64,000 bases of DNA, from positions 54,598,370-54,662,369 of the forward strand of contig CM049307.1 of NCBI GenBank assembly GCA_026874595.1, given 5' to 3'. Positions 44,701 to 55,481 of the stretch are shown in pieces. Position 1 is the stretch's first letter. Each line of letters opens with the position of its first letter. Below the pieces are notes generated by a model. The model saw only the letters and a list, made by a program, of their open reading frames with translations. It was not told the DNA's origin and did not search any database. The stretch comes from Sipunculus nudus. Taxonomy: Eukaryota > Annelida > Sipuncula > Golfingiida > Sipunculidae. The position numbers were made by a program, and so were the translations under genes.

Positions 44701-47700
44701 AATTTAAATATTGTAAGTTCTGGTATAAATATTATCACCATGGAAGCTTCTGTGTAAATTTGCTTAATGTCCCTGGATCACTCAGATATTATTAAATCTT
44801 CAAAGTCCCTTTGAACTCAAAGCGAGCTGGGATTATGATTGTCATCACTGCATCAGGGATTCACATTGGTTAACTTACAATATTTACAATTACATTTAAT
44901 TAACAAGTCCATTTTTTATGAAATGGAAGTGGTTTATTCATTCATTCATACTGAAACTTATTAAACAATGAGGGAAAACTATGAGGGTAAGACAGTATGT
45001 TTGGAATTCTAGTCACATCTTCATCCCAATATGAGACCGACAATCTTGTCTATGCACTGCACCTTTAAATGAAACAACATACTTTTATCATCCTTCTTTG
45101 CACTTCCAGGTTTCTCAGCCTTTTTCTCAGTGGTTGTTGTGGAAGTCTTGCTCACTGGTTTCTTCCCAGCTGCAGTTCGATTCTGTGCTGCAGGATCTGT
45201 CTTAGCCTAAAATTTTAACCAAAGATCTCTACATCAATACAGAATATAAAAGACAAAATTTGACTTATAAATGACAATGTATTATCTAATTCTCAACAAG
45301 CCCTCATCCAATGATAACCTTTTGGTCATTACAAATTAATTTTTTTAATGTTTTTGCTACATTGTATAATTCCTGTGACTACTATCAATGAGCAATAGGA
45401 AATGTCTAGCATGAAGTTCCTGCTTTGCAACAAGACTAGCACATGTTCAGTGCAATTTTTGATGATATGTGAAAAAATAAATGCTTACTCTTTCCACAGA
45501 GATCATACGCCCATGTAGTTCTGTACGGTGCAAATGCTGGATACATTTGGAGGCCTCTTCTGGTGAAGACATGGTTACAAAGCCGTAACATCTTGAACCT
45601 GGGCTCTTGGCATTTGTCACGATCTTAGCACCTGCCACCTAAAAAGAACAAAAAAGATACAACAAATAATATAATATCTCATTCCCTTATTTAAACATAA
45701 CCATGTAGAACACCTACAGACTATAAAATATTGTGGCTACTGGTTCAACATGTGTGACACACTTGCAGATCCTGACCTGATCTAAACCATGGTAACTGTG
45801 CAACACAATATTTTGCAATTATTTTCATTTGGCACACAAATTAATACCCTGAATTGTTATCACACAGAAATGTGTGTATATAAAATGAAATCTTGCAAAC
45901 ACAGTGTAAGCAGATATTTTTCTGATGATTTTCACTAGTCTGGGACAAAAAAAGTGGTCGTCTTAGCAGGTGGTCAATATAACAGGGTGGTCATCAAGCA
46001 AGATTCTCCTGTACATTTCATAAAGATTAAACCAGCTAAAACAAAAAATGTCATGTACCTAATGACTACTCACCTTCCCATATTTGCTGAACAGTGACTT
46101 CAAGTCAGTAGCTCTTGTTGAAGAAGCAAGGCCACTCACCCACAGGTTACGACTGCTTGAAGGCTTCTTAGCTTCTAAAAGCAAATTGATGTATATTAAT
46201 GAGTGATGATGTATATTAATGAGTGAAGATGTATATTAATGAGTGATGATGTATATTAGTGAGTGATGGGACAGACAATCAATCACAGCCTATGATAAGT
46301 CAGTCAATGCAAACCATCCAATGATCAATCTGGCAATGCCACAATCAATAACTTAGTTTTGCACCTAACTTAAGCTTTGAGGTGAAGGAAGGTACACTTT
46401 CATACAATTTACGTGAGAAAGCTTCAGAAACGTGCCACAATCAATTACAGATTTTTACACACAACCTAAGGCTTTGTGAAGAAGGATGCTAAACTAACAT
46501 ATTATTAATGTGAGTAAACTTTGGAAAATTCTGTGTGTAAGAATAAATACACACACAATTTTTCCATATATACATGTTGGCTATAGAATTATAAGATATA
46601 TTAGCCATTATATAGGCCTATATACTGAGTAGGTTGAGGCACAGGTCTACATCTCATCAGAAGTTCAATACTTCTTACGATCAACCAATTTTTACTGATG
46701 ATTGATCAATAAATTACAACTCATTCCTGACACTACACAAAAGTGCCTTTTAATCAATCATCAGGCCGATATGCTGTCAACGATCTATTATGATCATGAA
46801 GAGACTCACAACATTAATTAATGGACACGTTCAGACATCAGACAAGTCTATCTGATCAGGTACATTAAAACAAGTGAAATATGGCCATTACAAAGCAGAA
46901 CCATTACATTTCTTAACAACCTCAATGAAGACAGGGAATCAAGTATTCAACTGATTAACACAAAATATGTGATATCTGTACTACAACCATATTTGTTGGC
47001 TCTGAATGATATCTGTGTGCAAAAAGGATGGTGTATAAAACTTGCATTTGTTTGCCTACCTGGAGTCTTGGAATCCTTTGAAGAACTCTGGGAGCTAGAA
47101 TCCAAAAGGAAGAGCATTATTAGCAAATGTAAAAGTTCACCCTGCATATAACTAAATACACATGAATTCATGAAATTGTTCCAACTTGTTGAAACAAGAC
47201 AGAACTCCAACAATATTTTTTTCCCAAAATGAAGAACAGAAAACAAAGCCTCAAAAACTAGTAAACCATGAATAAAATTGTGGACTAATTGAAATATGCT
47301 ATAACAGGAATGCATTTATGTCAATATGCATGGAATAAAGTCTGAACACTTATAAGGTATATTAAAATATATATTTTTTTATATTAGGATGGATTTTTTT
47401 TAATGTTATCTGGGATGTTTGTCCTCTTCATGTTGCAATCAGCACTTCTCGGCAGAGCTGCACAATCCCCTGCAAGAACAGCACATTTCCTCGCATGTGG
47501 CCTCAACTTGGGGTTTCTTCAACCTCAACGAACAATGAAGCTGCCTTAGGCTCATCAGATTATCACTGGCAGATTTACTTGGCCGTGGTTGATCTAACCT
47601 TCCGCCGCAAAAAAACAGTGAAGAACAGTGTGGCGCCAATAATCCATCCCAAACAGGTAATGAATTAAACAAACGAGTAAACAACACATCATTCTATCGC

Positions 47701-50700
47701 CTTTACAGGAACTTTCTCGCAAACCAATAATATGTAAAAACCTGCCAAGATTTACAGTATTTATATACCACTGTGATAAACACCTAACATAATTATATCA
47801 ATACAGGATCCACAGTTAACTCAGAATACAAGACCTAAACATCCTACCAACCTCTTGGACTTGGAATCGTCTTTCTTCGCGTCATCTTTCTTTTTGTCCT
47901 CTGACTTTTTTTCCTGTGATTTCTCTTCCTTTTTCTCCGTTGTCGTGGATGTTGATGTCACTTCCTGTTCCTTCCCTTCACTGGCTGCCTCTGATGTAAC
48001 TTTGCTCTCTTCAGTTCCTGGAACAGCAGGGGTCGCCTGGGATTTCTCAGCGCTGCTGGCTTCTGGAGCAGATGCCTCACCTTGACCACGTATATCGCTA
48101 TCCAAATCATCAGTATCATCTGCTGTCACGATTATCGTCAACTCATCCTCCTTTTTGTCAGCCTCTGCTTTTTCTGAATCATCTTTGGTCGCAGCCTTGC
48201 TGGTTTTGCTTGCAGCACCATCAGTTACCACAGACTCTCTCTCACTGGTTTTCTGACTGGAAGATTCCACCTTTGCGGTCTCCTGGGAACCCTTTTCCTT
48301 TCCTGGTGTGGCAGTCTGTGGTTGCTCAGATTCCTTCTCGGGTTTCTCTGTTGTTGTCGTCGCTGCTGCGGTGGTTGAACCCTCCACAGGGTTCCCCTTT
48401 GTCTCATTATCTGTGTCTTTGGTGGCTAGAGAAATTCAATGTAGATAGTAGTAACAGACACAGTGAGAAATCACTAATATCCTACTTACCTGGGCAAAGC
48501 CTGAGCATGCAAGCCACCTCATGCATCTCCCCCCACTCAACTTATTTTCATATTCAGTGAACATTTTACACCATCAACAATGTCTACATTAAAGAATAGC
48601 CTTGGGTCATTCTGTATTAACTGGGGTCACATTGGGCAGATGTACCATTATTAGTGGGCAATGGGACTTTCGGTTAGGCCTTTAAGCTGCTGTTCCTCTC
48701 CTCTTCTGAGGCTGCTTAATACATTCTCGAGCGACTGCCTTCATGATCCATCTCTTATTTTCAAGGAACATCTATATCTTTGCACATATCCTCATAGCAT
48801 AAGGTATAAAAGTCAAATGACACAGCATGCCAAAATGAATCAACCTTATAATAAGAGTTCAATTCATATGCAGTTCAGCTGCAAAATCCATTCTGTTCAT
48901 TTCTGAAGTCAACAAACACAACCAGAGTGTGACAGGCATTACATATGTCATGCAATCACTTCTTTCGGAATCCTGCTGCACCAATTCTTCTCATTCTGTG
49001 GATGTTTTCTGACATCAGGCATCTTCCAGTTTTAGCTTGATGCATATTCCAGTTTGACAGTTCAAAGAAACCACCAACAGCTGGATCTCACATTTCTTGC
49101 ACCGAAAGTCATTCTTCTTAAATATCATTTCAGATTTGTATTCCTCAGAAGAGTGTCCAGTTCGGAAATACAAAGCGCCAAGTCCCCTTTTCTGCTTCTG
49201 AAGGATAGGTAAAAAGTTCTTCAAAATTATGACGACACTTTTTCTCAACACAGAAACTCCAAACGTGGCTGAGTCTAATGAATCTTCAATAGCTAGTGAC
49301 CTCCTGACATTGTGCAACTTTGGATCCGTTCATCTAAGGAATTCATCATCATCATTCGTTGAAATGCATTGGTTGATGCACACAATTTTCATCTTTTCCA
49401 CCTTCCTGGGGCCCTTTTTCGATTCTTCTACCATCCAGTTATCTTCTGCCCACCATATACACATTTCATCTGCCCAATATGTACAAATAATCCTAAGACC
49501 AGCTCTAACTTAAAGAATGGTGTTCCATGCATTTCTGTTAAGTTTACAGGTGTTAAATGAACGTGGTATGATTTGTTTTCATCTTTGAATTAAAATGATT
49601 GAGTACAACTTATCCTACACAGTGATCCACTGGACCACATACGGTTTGAAACATACCTGGCTTGCTGGGGCTTGTTTTGTCTGTAGTTGGCTCCTCCTGA
49701 GAAAAAGCAATATAGACATTTAACCAAAGAAATTAAAGGGTTTTTCACTCTCTGTGCTCAAACAGCATTACTGGTGTACTTTTCTTCTAAATTTTGTGTT
49801 CCATTTGTGCTGCCATATACAGTTACGTCTGGTTTTGTCTTCAAGCTGCTTCTATCATCATTTAAACAACATTTAATTCAATAACCAAATATGTTTTACA
49901 ATCTTACCCAAAGATCTAGTAATATATATCCTTAAAATAACATTGAAGTAGAAAGAATGGGTTAAAAATAACAAAATTTAATGTATTTTTAATAATCACC
50001 ACAAAAAATTACTCAGGCATGACTAAATATACAGGTTTAAGAAATTTCCACTAAATCTACCTTTTTGCTTGTGTTGACCTCTTGAGAAGGTTCTTTTGTC
50101 TGAAAAAAAAATTTCACTTCCAGTGAATGAGAACAAAGTAAACAAGTACTCCCCAAAAATGTGTAAAGGCAATTTCTTCTGCATTTAAACTATCTGCTTA
50201 ATAGCAAAAGCCTACTGATAAATACTAGTGGTGTGAAAATTTTTTTGATAAACTAATGAACTGACTAAACCTAGTGCATCTTTGCATAATCTATTACAAG
50301 TAATTATGTATGCACATACAAAGAAGTCCTGTTATCAAGACTGAAAATCTAACTCTGAGAGACATACAAGAAACATGGAAAACAAAGTGGTTAAAGACAT
50401 AAAAATGGATCTTGCGCAGCAAACCAAGTATTAACAACCTCGCCATTACCTTGACCCTTCAGCTTGATGTACACGACAAAACTAGGTTTCTAGGTTAATA
50501 TTTAGGTGCAATTCTATACAGCAGATAAAACAGTAATATAGGAAGTACATTACATAACTGATCACTGCTCGTTTTATTTCTTTCAATTATTGAGCGTTAT
50601 TTTACAGGCAAATATCTACACAGGCCTTGCCTTTTGAAAACGGCACGGGAGTGAAAAATCACTCCCCTCGTGGAGTTAAGGCGAGTGGTTCACTCGCCTG

Positions 50701-53700
50701 AAATTAAAGTGTTAAAATTTACTCTCTAATTCATTAATATATCATAATACAGTTCAGTAGGGTATAGTTTACCTTTCTTGCAGTATCAGGTGAAAAATGT
50801 TTACCCATAAGGTCAACAGATTAACTTATATTGTAATAACCATAATTTTAATGTTTACAAACAAAATTCCATGATCATTTACTAACAGCATAATTTGTAT
50901 TTTTATACACTTATAACTTAAATATTTTTGTCGTGATGGCATTATAACACATATTTATTTCAGAATACATTATTCAAAATTAAATATTTACAAACAAATA
51001 TTTATTTAGAATATTTTTGTTGAAGTTGGGCCGCATGAAATCTCACCAACTGATGAGTCCCGGGGATACTTCAGTTAATTAGCCCTTTAACGTAAACGAA
51101 AAGTCTTAACAAATAAAATGATAAGAAAGAAATTAGTATAAGAAGAGGAGAAGATAATTCCAGAAGTGTTGAATTATAGGTATATCGTATGGTATATGAA
51201 TCGACATGCATGCGGGTATGGCCTCTTTGCTAAATCTAAATTTTTTTTAGTTAACTGAAGGAGTTTTAGTAGGTATGACGGAAAACCACGTGCCAATGTC
51301 CATCTGTTCATTCTTCTTCTTGGTTCAATAAAAAGTCGATGATAAAGTCAATAAAATAAAAAAAATATATATTTTAAAAAAATCTGTACGAATATTGCAT
51401 CTAGTACCTGATGACTTCTAAAAATCAACTGTTTCCCCTTTTGTTAATCTAAATAAAGATATCAGATAGCCGCGTCAAAGTGTACGTTTTTTCGTGGTGC
51501 CATGTGTGAGTGATGTGTCAGTTGACCATCGCTACAAATGCCTATTATCTGTTCATATATCGTTCGACAACTGTCAATTGCAGAAACTGCCAAGCTTCAT
51601 TTCAGTAAACAATAATTATAAATAGACCAAACTTGCTTTTTAAGCGGTCCAGACATGTTTTGTAACTTGCTCTACAACGGTGGGAATTCATGTGCCTAAC
51701 TGCAGAAAGCGTCGGTCGGTTGCTGAAACATACAACAGGTCACAGAGGTCACGGGGCGATTAAGGCTTGCACATGCGAATATTGACATGAGGGAATTCCT
51801 ATTCAAATTAAGACATGTGACAAATGTATCCAATAGCGCCCGAGAAAGTTCTGAATATTATAAAGAACATAAGACATGCGCAGAAAACGATTGAGTAGGC
51901 CTATTGACGATCTCCGTCTAGACCAGACGCAGTCATGGATTCCGCAGTTGTGGAAGCGTGAAATATTCGCACGACAAAGACAAGAAATTAACTAGATGCA
52001 CTTTAAGTTGTCACGTTTTCATATGTCATAAAAATTTAAAAGTTTTGGACTGGAGTGAATCTGTGACGGTCGGAAGTGACAGTTCCCGTTAAAATCGTTC
52101 ATCAGTTAACAAATATTCCATTGTAATTGAAGCCGGACTTGCGGTCAGTGTATATAATTCTTAATTATAATTTAGACTCGCGTGTTTCTTCATTGAACAT
52201 TTAATACAGATTTCATTGGCACCACGCGACATTTCGTCGTCGAAGTCGATACCCTCTCAGCTAGTCTGGCGATTCCATCAAGGATACAACGCGTCCAGGT
52301 AACAACATGACTTGCATCAAAATACCGGGAGGATGTTCAATACCTGTAACGGCACTGCTTGGCTGCAACCGTCTTCTAATTCAAGTACCCGTACCCGCCC
52401 AACTCTGGACTTCGAGCCAATCGTTTGAGATCCATAAAAAAAGTTTTGGAAGGCTCTGAATGCCAGGAGAGCGATTATTAGCTCTCCTAAAGTCTGTTTT
52501 AGGCGAGCGATGGCGCGCGGGAGCGATCGCTCGCCTCAAAAAGCAAGGCCTGTCTACAACAAATAAATACAAAGCAGTGACCCTAAAAAACACACAATAC
52601 TGACATAAAGTGATTGTGTGCTTAGGTCTTGCTCTACTTTAAAGACTTAGGTTACTGTGCAATTTTAACTTCCTCTGGCAAGTGGACCACTGTGACTGCC
52701 TTTTAGGCAAACCACTCACCCTACACCTGCTAAACATTTCTATAATTATACTAAATAATAATCCCTCTACATGAGTATTAGATACTGATTACAACTGATC
52801 TGTTAAAACCTTACAATATATATACTTTTAAGACAGAATTCTATGTTGATTTATTAACAGAAGTCTACAACTTACTTGTTCTTCAGTAGCATCCATCTCC
52901 ACTGATTCTTCATCCTGTAAAATAAAAATTTCAGGTACAGCATATATTTACCCTCTTCGAAACAGAAAATGGCTAGAAGGGTCATTAATGCAACAGTAAA
53001 GTAAGCCATATGAAATTCAAAGTGACAGCTATGAGACCAATCACATTCTCTTGTTGAAAATTAAAAGGACATACCTTTTTATGAATTGAAATATCATATG
53101 CAACCTAAGCAGCACTAAGCAGAAATAATGATAGATCCCAAGGCCTTGGTGTCAGACTTTCAGAAAATGAAGATAACCTGTAAAAGGGAGGTGTCCATTG
53201 CATCATCATCTCCTAGCACCTCATCTAGAGCCAACAGATCTTCCTGATCTAGATCAAGCTCAGCACCACCCAGCATCTCGTCGTCCTCTCCCTGCTCCAT
53301 TGATTCTTCTGCTGGTCCGTTTTCTGCACTTTTGCTTGCGCTTGCATCTTCTTTGCCTTCTACAGGCTCTGTGTCAGCCTGAACAGCCTCTGCTTCATCC
53401 TTTTTGGAAGCCTCTTCAGTTTTACCTGCTGCACCCTGCAGTAATGAATGTGTATATTAGGGGCAATGAAGCACTGTAATACAGCAAGACACTGTGAACA
53501 AAAATTTGGCCCCATTCAATGTTACAAGTTGTCTGCTGCGTATATATATGTTTGTGGTGGAATGAAATGTTTTGAATCTTTTTTTTTGCTCAATTTGTAT
53601 TGATTTGTGTATTTCTGTCCCTAAACCAAATGATACATATTGAATATTAATGGAGCAAAGGGGCTGTCAGGATGAAAGTCTTGTTTAAATGACCGGTTTA

Positions 53701-55481
53701 ACACCTAACCTGCCTGCAGATATATCAAATTTCTTGTTAATTCACATATCACTTTATAGAGAAATGCTACTCCTAGATTTATGATATATTAAACTTGTCA
53801 TTTTTCTAGAAACAAGAATCACACTTCCAACTATGATGCCAGAGCTGAACATTTGAGATTTATCAGTTTCAGGTTACTCAGCTATTGCTTCCATCTTCAA
53901 AGTTCACTTGAACTCAAAGCGAGCTGGGATTATGCAGGTCATCATTGTAACCTTACTTTTTTCCATATTATCTTTTTATGAATTTACTTTTTATTACAAA
54001 ACAGGAAACTCTTTGCAAGCCTCTTCAGATTTACTTGTAGCAGCCAACAGTAATGCACTGTGTATATTAAGAATGTCGCACTGTGATAAAGCAAAGGACT
54101 GTGGACAGAAATGACCCCCAGTATATGTTACCAGTTGTCTGCTGAGTATATTTAGGTCAGTGGTGGAATGAAATAAATATTTTCACTCATCTTTTTTACT
54201 CATTACAAAGCATCTGCTTAAAAGATACAATCAATCTCATTATAAAAACCTTTTGTTCATTTAATACTGGAATTAGTAAGACTGAGAAGTACTGTCCATA
54301 TCATTTGTAATACCCTGCTAATATTAGTGCATTAAAGAGTCCTCCCTTGACACATGCACCTGCTCAACTCTGTATCAGCATGATCACAGTGCATTAAACA
54401 TATTGCTTCATTATCCGCTCAGTGCAGCAAGACCAACTAGGAAATATGAACTAGCTTAAACTACCATACTTGCCAGATATTACAAATGTTTTAAATCCCA
54501 CGAGTATCATCATTTGCTTCAAACAAAGCTACATTTATTCGTCAGATCCAACAAATATAAGTAAACCAACAAATGTGATAAATTGGGTATAAACAGATAA
54601 ATGAAATAATATCAACCAAGTAGTGTTACATAATAATTTACCTCGTTTTCTTCCACTGCCTCCTCTTTCTCATCACCTGGTTCCTCTTTGGCATCACCAG
54701 TTTCATCAACCTCATTTCCATCTGCTCCCTCTCCATCTTCTTCTTTGTCTTTACCTTTCACAGCTACAATCAGAATTCACGTTCTTGAGCAACGTGCCAA
54801 AAATATGTAAAGTGTCACAAGAAAAATATTTTACCATAAATATTTTTTATTATTATCTTAAACTCGTCCAACTGAGTTGTAAAGGATGGTGCCACTTTCA
54901 AAACTGACAAAGAAACTATCATGATACTGTGAAAATATTTTCTCACTTCCACAATGTAATTGAATTTTCATGCTGCTTTGCGACAGCATTTCTGCAAGAC
55001 CTATTAGCTCCGGTCTTAATAACTGCCAAAAATATCCCCCTAATTCAAATGCAGAGATACATAATTTACCATCCGTGAAGCTTCAACTGGCTGTGATATT
55101 GGCCGTCATTTGATATTAAGTTGCATCATGATAAACAATTTACACCCCCGGGCCTGTCTTCCTAAGTTGATTCCCTTAATGTTTCACCTGGTACTCTTGC
55201 TGATCTGACATGAAAGGTGATGTTTTATGTATAGCAATTGTTTTAATCCATATTAATTTCTGACTGATATAGTAGTCAAACTGATGGCTTGCAGGAATCA
55301 ATGTTATTCCAGCTTTCAAACGAATGCATACAGATTGACCTTGCAGGAGCAAAGAACAAAGTTTCCAAATTGATGCCTGTGGCGTGAATTTACCTCTGGT
55401 TGGTGTTTTCTTGCTTGGTGTCCCAGCTTTCTCTGCTTCGAATACAAATTCATTTGGATCATGACCTTCTTCCACCAAGCA
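32770..55481 (-). CDS. SAFB/SLTM-like RNA-binding protein, 20 exons, 5' end missing
   Basis: Scaffold attachment factor B family: nuclear proteins with SAP (DNA) and RRM (RNA) domains and a long Arg/Glu-rich tail. Exons, 5' to 3': 55394-55481, 54642-54763, 53178-53435, 52876-52914, 50061-50099, 49657-49696, 47852-48425, 47060-47094, 46074-46174, 45489-45638, 45083-45206, 44272-44385, 42984-43057, 42542-42705, 42071-42202, 41242-41385, 39064-39291, 38324-38742, 34270-34455, 32770-33104. Phases agree at every junction: 1,121 codons plus TAA. Exon 1 seen ([15 protein letters not shown]) matches the sequence right after the SAP domain. Acidic Glu/Asp/Ser exons follow, then the RRM on two exons ([36 protein letters not shown]), Lys-rich linkers, DILSFKKIR, an Arg/Glu helix, [11 protein letters not shown], Arg/Gly/Asp repeats and the terminal IRRY. 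Human SAFB is about 915 residues. The SAP exon was not found within the window. Four exons are only 35-40 nt. Confidence 0.93.
33105..34269 (-). other. SAFB-like intron, nothing seen
   Basis: AT-rich intron between the last two coding exons. I see no RNA, repeat or element in it. Confidence 0.6.
35205..35285 (-). ncRNA. C/D-box snoRNA, SNORD29-like, copy 1
   Basis: Sense strand of the host intron. Terminal stem GGTTGC/GCAACC, C box GTGATGA (35278-35272), D box CTGA (35214-35211) next to the 3' stem. The D' guide AATCCCAGCTCGC is followed by TTTGA. Its stem differs from the other copies by an A-T to G-C pair swap, which keeps pairing. Confidence 0.8.
37544..37830 (-). mobile_element. tRNA-derived SINE
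   Basis: On the minus strand GGTTTGAATCC (37774-37764) fits a Pol III B box, in a context (CATGGGTTTGAATCCCTGTC) like the tRNA-type head of many invertebrate SINEs. The body continues with 'gggcaagatccctatct' and 'caacccagcagtagaaatggg' phrases typical of such SINEs. A box and tail are unclear. It sits in sense orientation in a SAFB-like intron. Confidence 0.5.
38884..38964 (-). ncRNA. C/D-box snoRNA, SNORD29-like, copy 2
   Basis: Terminal stem GGTTAC/GTAACC, C box GTGATGA, D box CTGA. The internal hairpin AGTTC-TAGT-GAACT follows the guide AATCCCAGCTCGC and TTTGA. The intron is only 321 bp, and the unit lies 80 nt from the downstream exon (38742 side 142 nt), a usual distance for intronic snoRNAs. 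Confidence 0.82.
39760..39840 (-). ncRNA. C/D-box snoRNA, SNORD29-like, copy 3
   Basis: Terminal stem GGTTAC/GTAACC, C box ATGATGA, D box CTGA, guide AATCCCAGCTCGC then TTTGA, and internal hairpin AGTTCA-AG-TGAACT. Almost identical to copy 6. Confidence 0.82.
40334..41070 (+). mobile_element. Family C element, short copy
   Basis: The 5' end GAATACGG leads to a hairpin with arms GTAGT/ACTAC (40343-40360), then GTATCCGCCAAAA (40363-40375). The 3' end is a hairpin 41037-41066 with arms GTATCCGC-AAAAC and GTTTT-GGCGGATAC around TTT; its right arm is the inverted partner of the 5' word. AATAAT follows. Inside are about four units of 100-140 bp with 'ggtg.cgccacc', 'aagctatccaagatgta' and 'caaaccactgc.gagatatgagtgatttta' blocks; a perfect GGTGGCGCCACC is at 40814-40825. 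Confidence 0.72.
41473..41546 (-). ncRNA. C/D-box snoRNA with different guides
   Basis: Terminal stem GGTTAC/GTAACC, C box GTGATGA (41539-41533), D' box CTGA after GATGTGTACA, C' box TGATGAT, and D box CTGA after TTAAAGGATTTC. All four boxes are canonical. The D guide is complementary over 11 nt to the conserved 18S segment AAATCCTTTAA (from memory). Same host gene and strand as the SNORD29-like copies, but unrelated guides. Confidence 0.8.
43236..43863. mobile_element. MITE with 47-bp terminal inverted repeats
   Basis: The 47-bp ends (43236-43282 and 43817-43863) are inverted copies with three mismatches. They start CTATAGTCC and include GTACCCCTGTCCACCTG and TTTTTCGCGATTAT. TA occurs at both edges, so TAGTCC…GGACTA with TA target duplication (Tc1/mariner style) is the likely reading. 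Length about 625 bp, no coding capacity. It sits in a SAFB-like intron and must be recent given the end similarity. Confidence 0.8.
44770..44859 (-). ncRNA. C/D-box snoRNA, SNORD29-like, copy 4 (divergent)
   Basis: C box GTGATGA, D box CTGA, guide CATAATCCCAGCTCGC then TTTGA as in the others. The terminal stem has a wholly different sequence, TCCCTG/CAGGGA, yet still pairs. The internal stem is AGTTC with GGACT (one G-U). Confidence 0.72.
46188..46267. repeat. Four tandem 20-bp units
   Basis: GATGTATATTAATGAGTGAT repeated four times with two substitutions. It begins 13 bp upstream (intron side) of the acceptor of the first RRM exon, so it covers the expected branch-point zone of that intron. 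Confidence 0.85.
48426..49656 (-). other. SAFB-like intron with a possible transposon scrap
   Basis: Mostly plain sequence. A minus-strand open frame at 49015-49317 ends with a [20 protein letters not shown] type cysteine pattern, which might be the C-terminal zinc ribbon of a transposase, but I cannot name a family. Confidence 0.3.
50621..52552. mobile_element. Non-autonomous DNA transposon with 6-bp target duplication
   Basis: The ends CAGGCCTTGC…GCAAGGCCTG are inverted repeats (16 of 17 bp including the next bases). TCTACA flanks both sides exactly (50615-50620 and 52553-52558). Near the ends lie perfect hairpins: GGGAGTGA-AAAA-TCACTCCC and AGGCGAGTG-GTT-CACTCGCCT on the left (about 50648-50700); AGGAGAGC…GCTCTCCT and AGGCGAGCGAT…ATCGCTCGCCT on the right (about 52466-52536). 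The 1.9-kb interior has no transposase that I recognise. The element sits in a SAFB-like intron. Confidence 0.8.
53872..53952 (-). ncRNA. C/D-box snoRNA, SNORD29-like, copy 5
   Basis: Terminal stem GGTTAC/GTAACC (extended to AAGGTTAC on one side), C box ATGATGA, D box CTGA, guide AATCCCAGCTCGC then TTTGA, internal hairpin AGTTCA-AG-TGAACT. It lies about 14 kb from copy 3, yet the two are nearly identical. Confidence 0.82.

Noticed and set aside
45945-46015. 'gtggtcgtcttagcaggtggtc' segment as a functional site
   Set aside because: It resembles a decayed end of the GTGTCC-type transposon repeats; too short and diverged to call.
48072-48560. Plus-strand open frames opposite the large acidic SAFB-like exon
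   Set aside because: Shadow of a Ser/Glu/Thr-rich exon on the other strand.
51053-51100. CTGATGAGTCC resembling a hammerhead ribozyme core
   Set aside because: No GAAA stands at the right distance after a closable stem II, and no stem III forms. The match is limited to the 8-mer.
53198-53479. Plus-strand open frame rich in His/Leu/Pro
   Set aside because: Antisense shadow of the acidic exon at 53178-53435.
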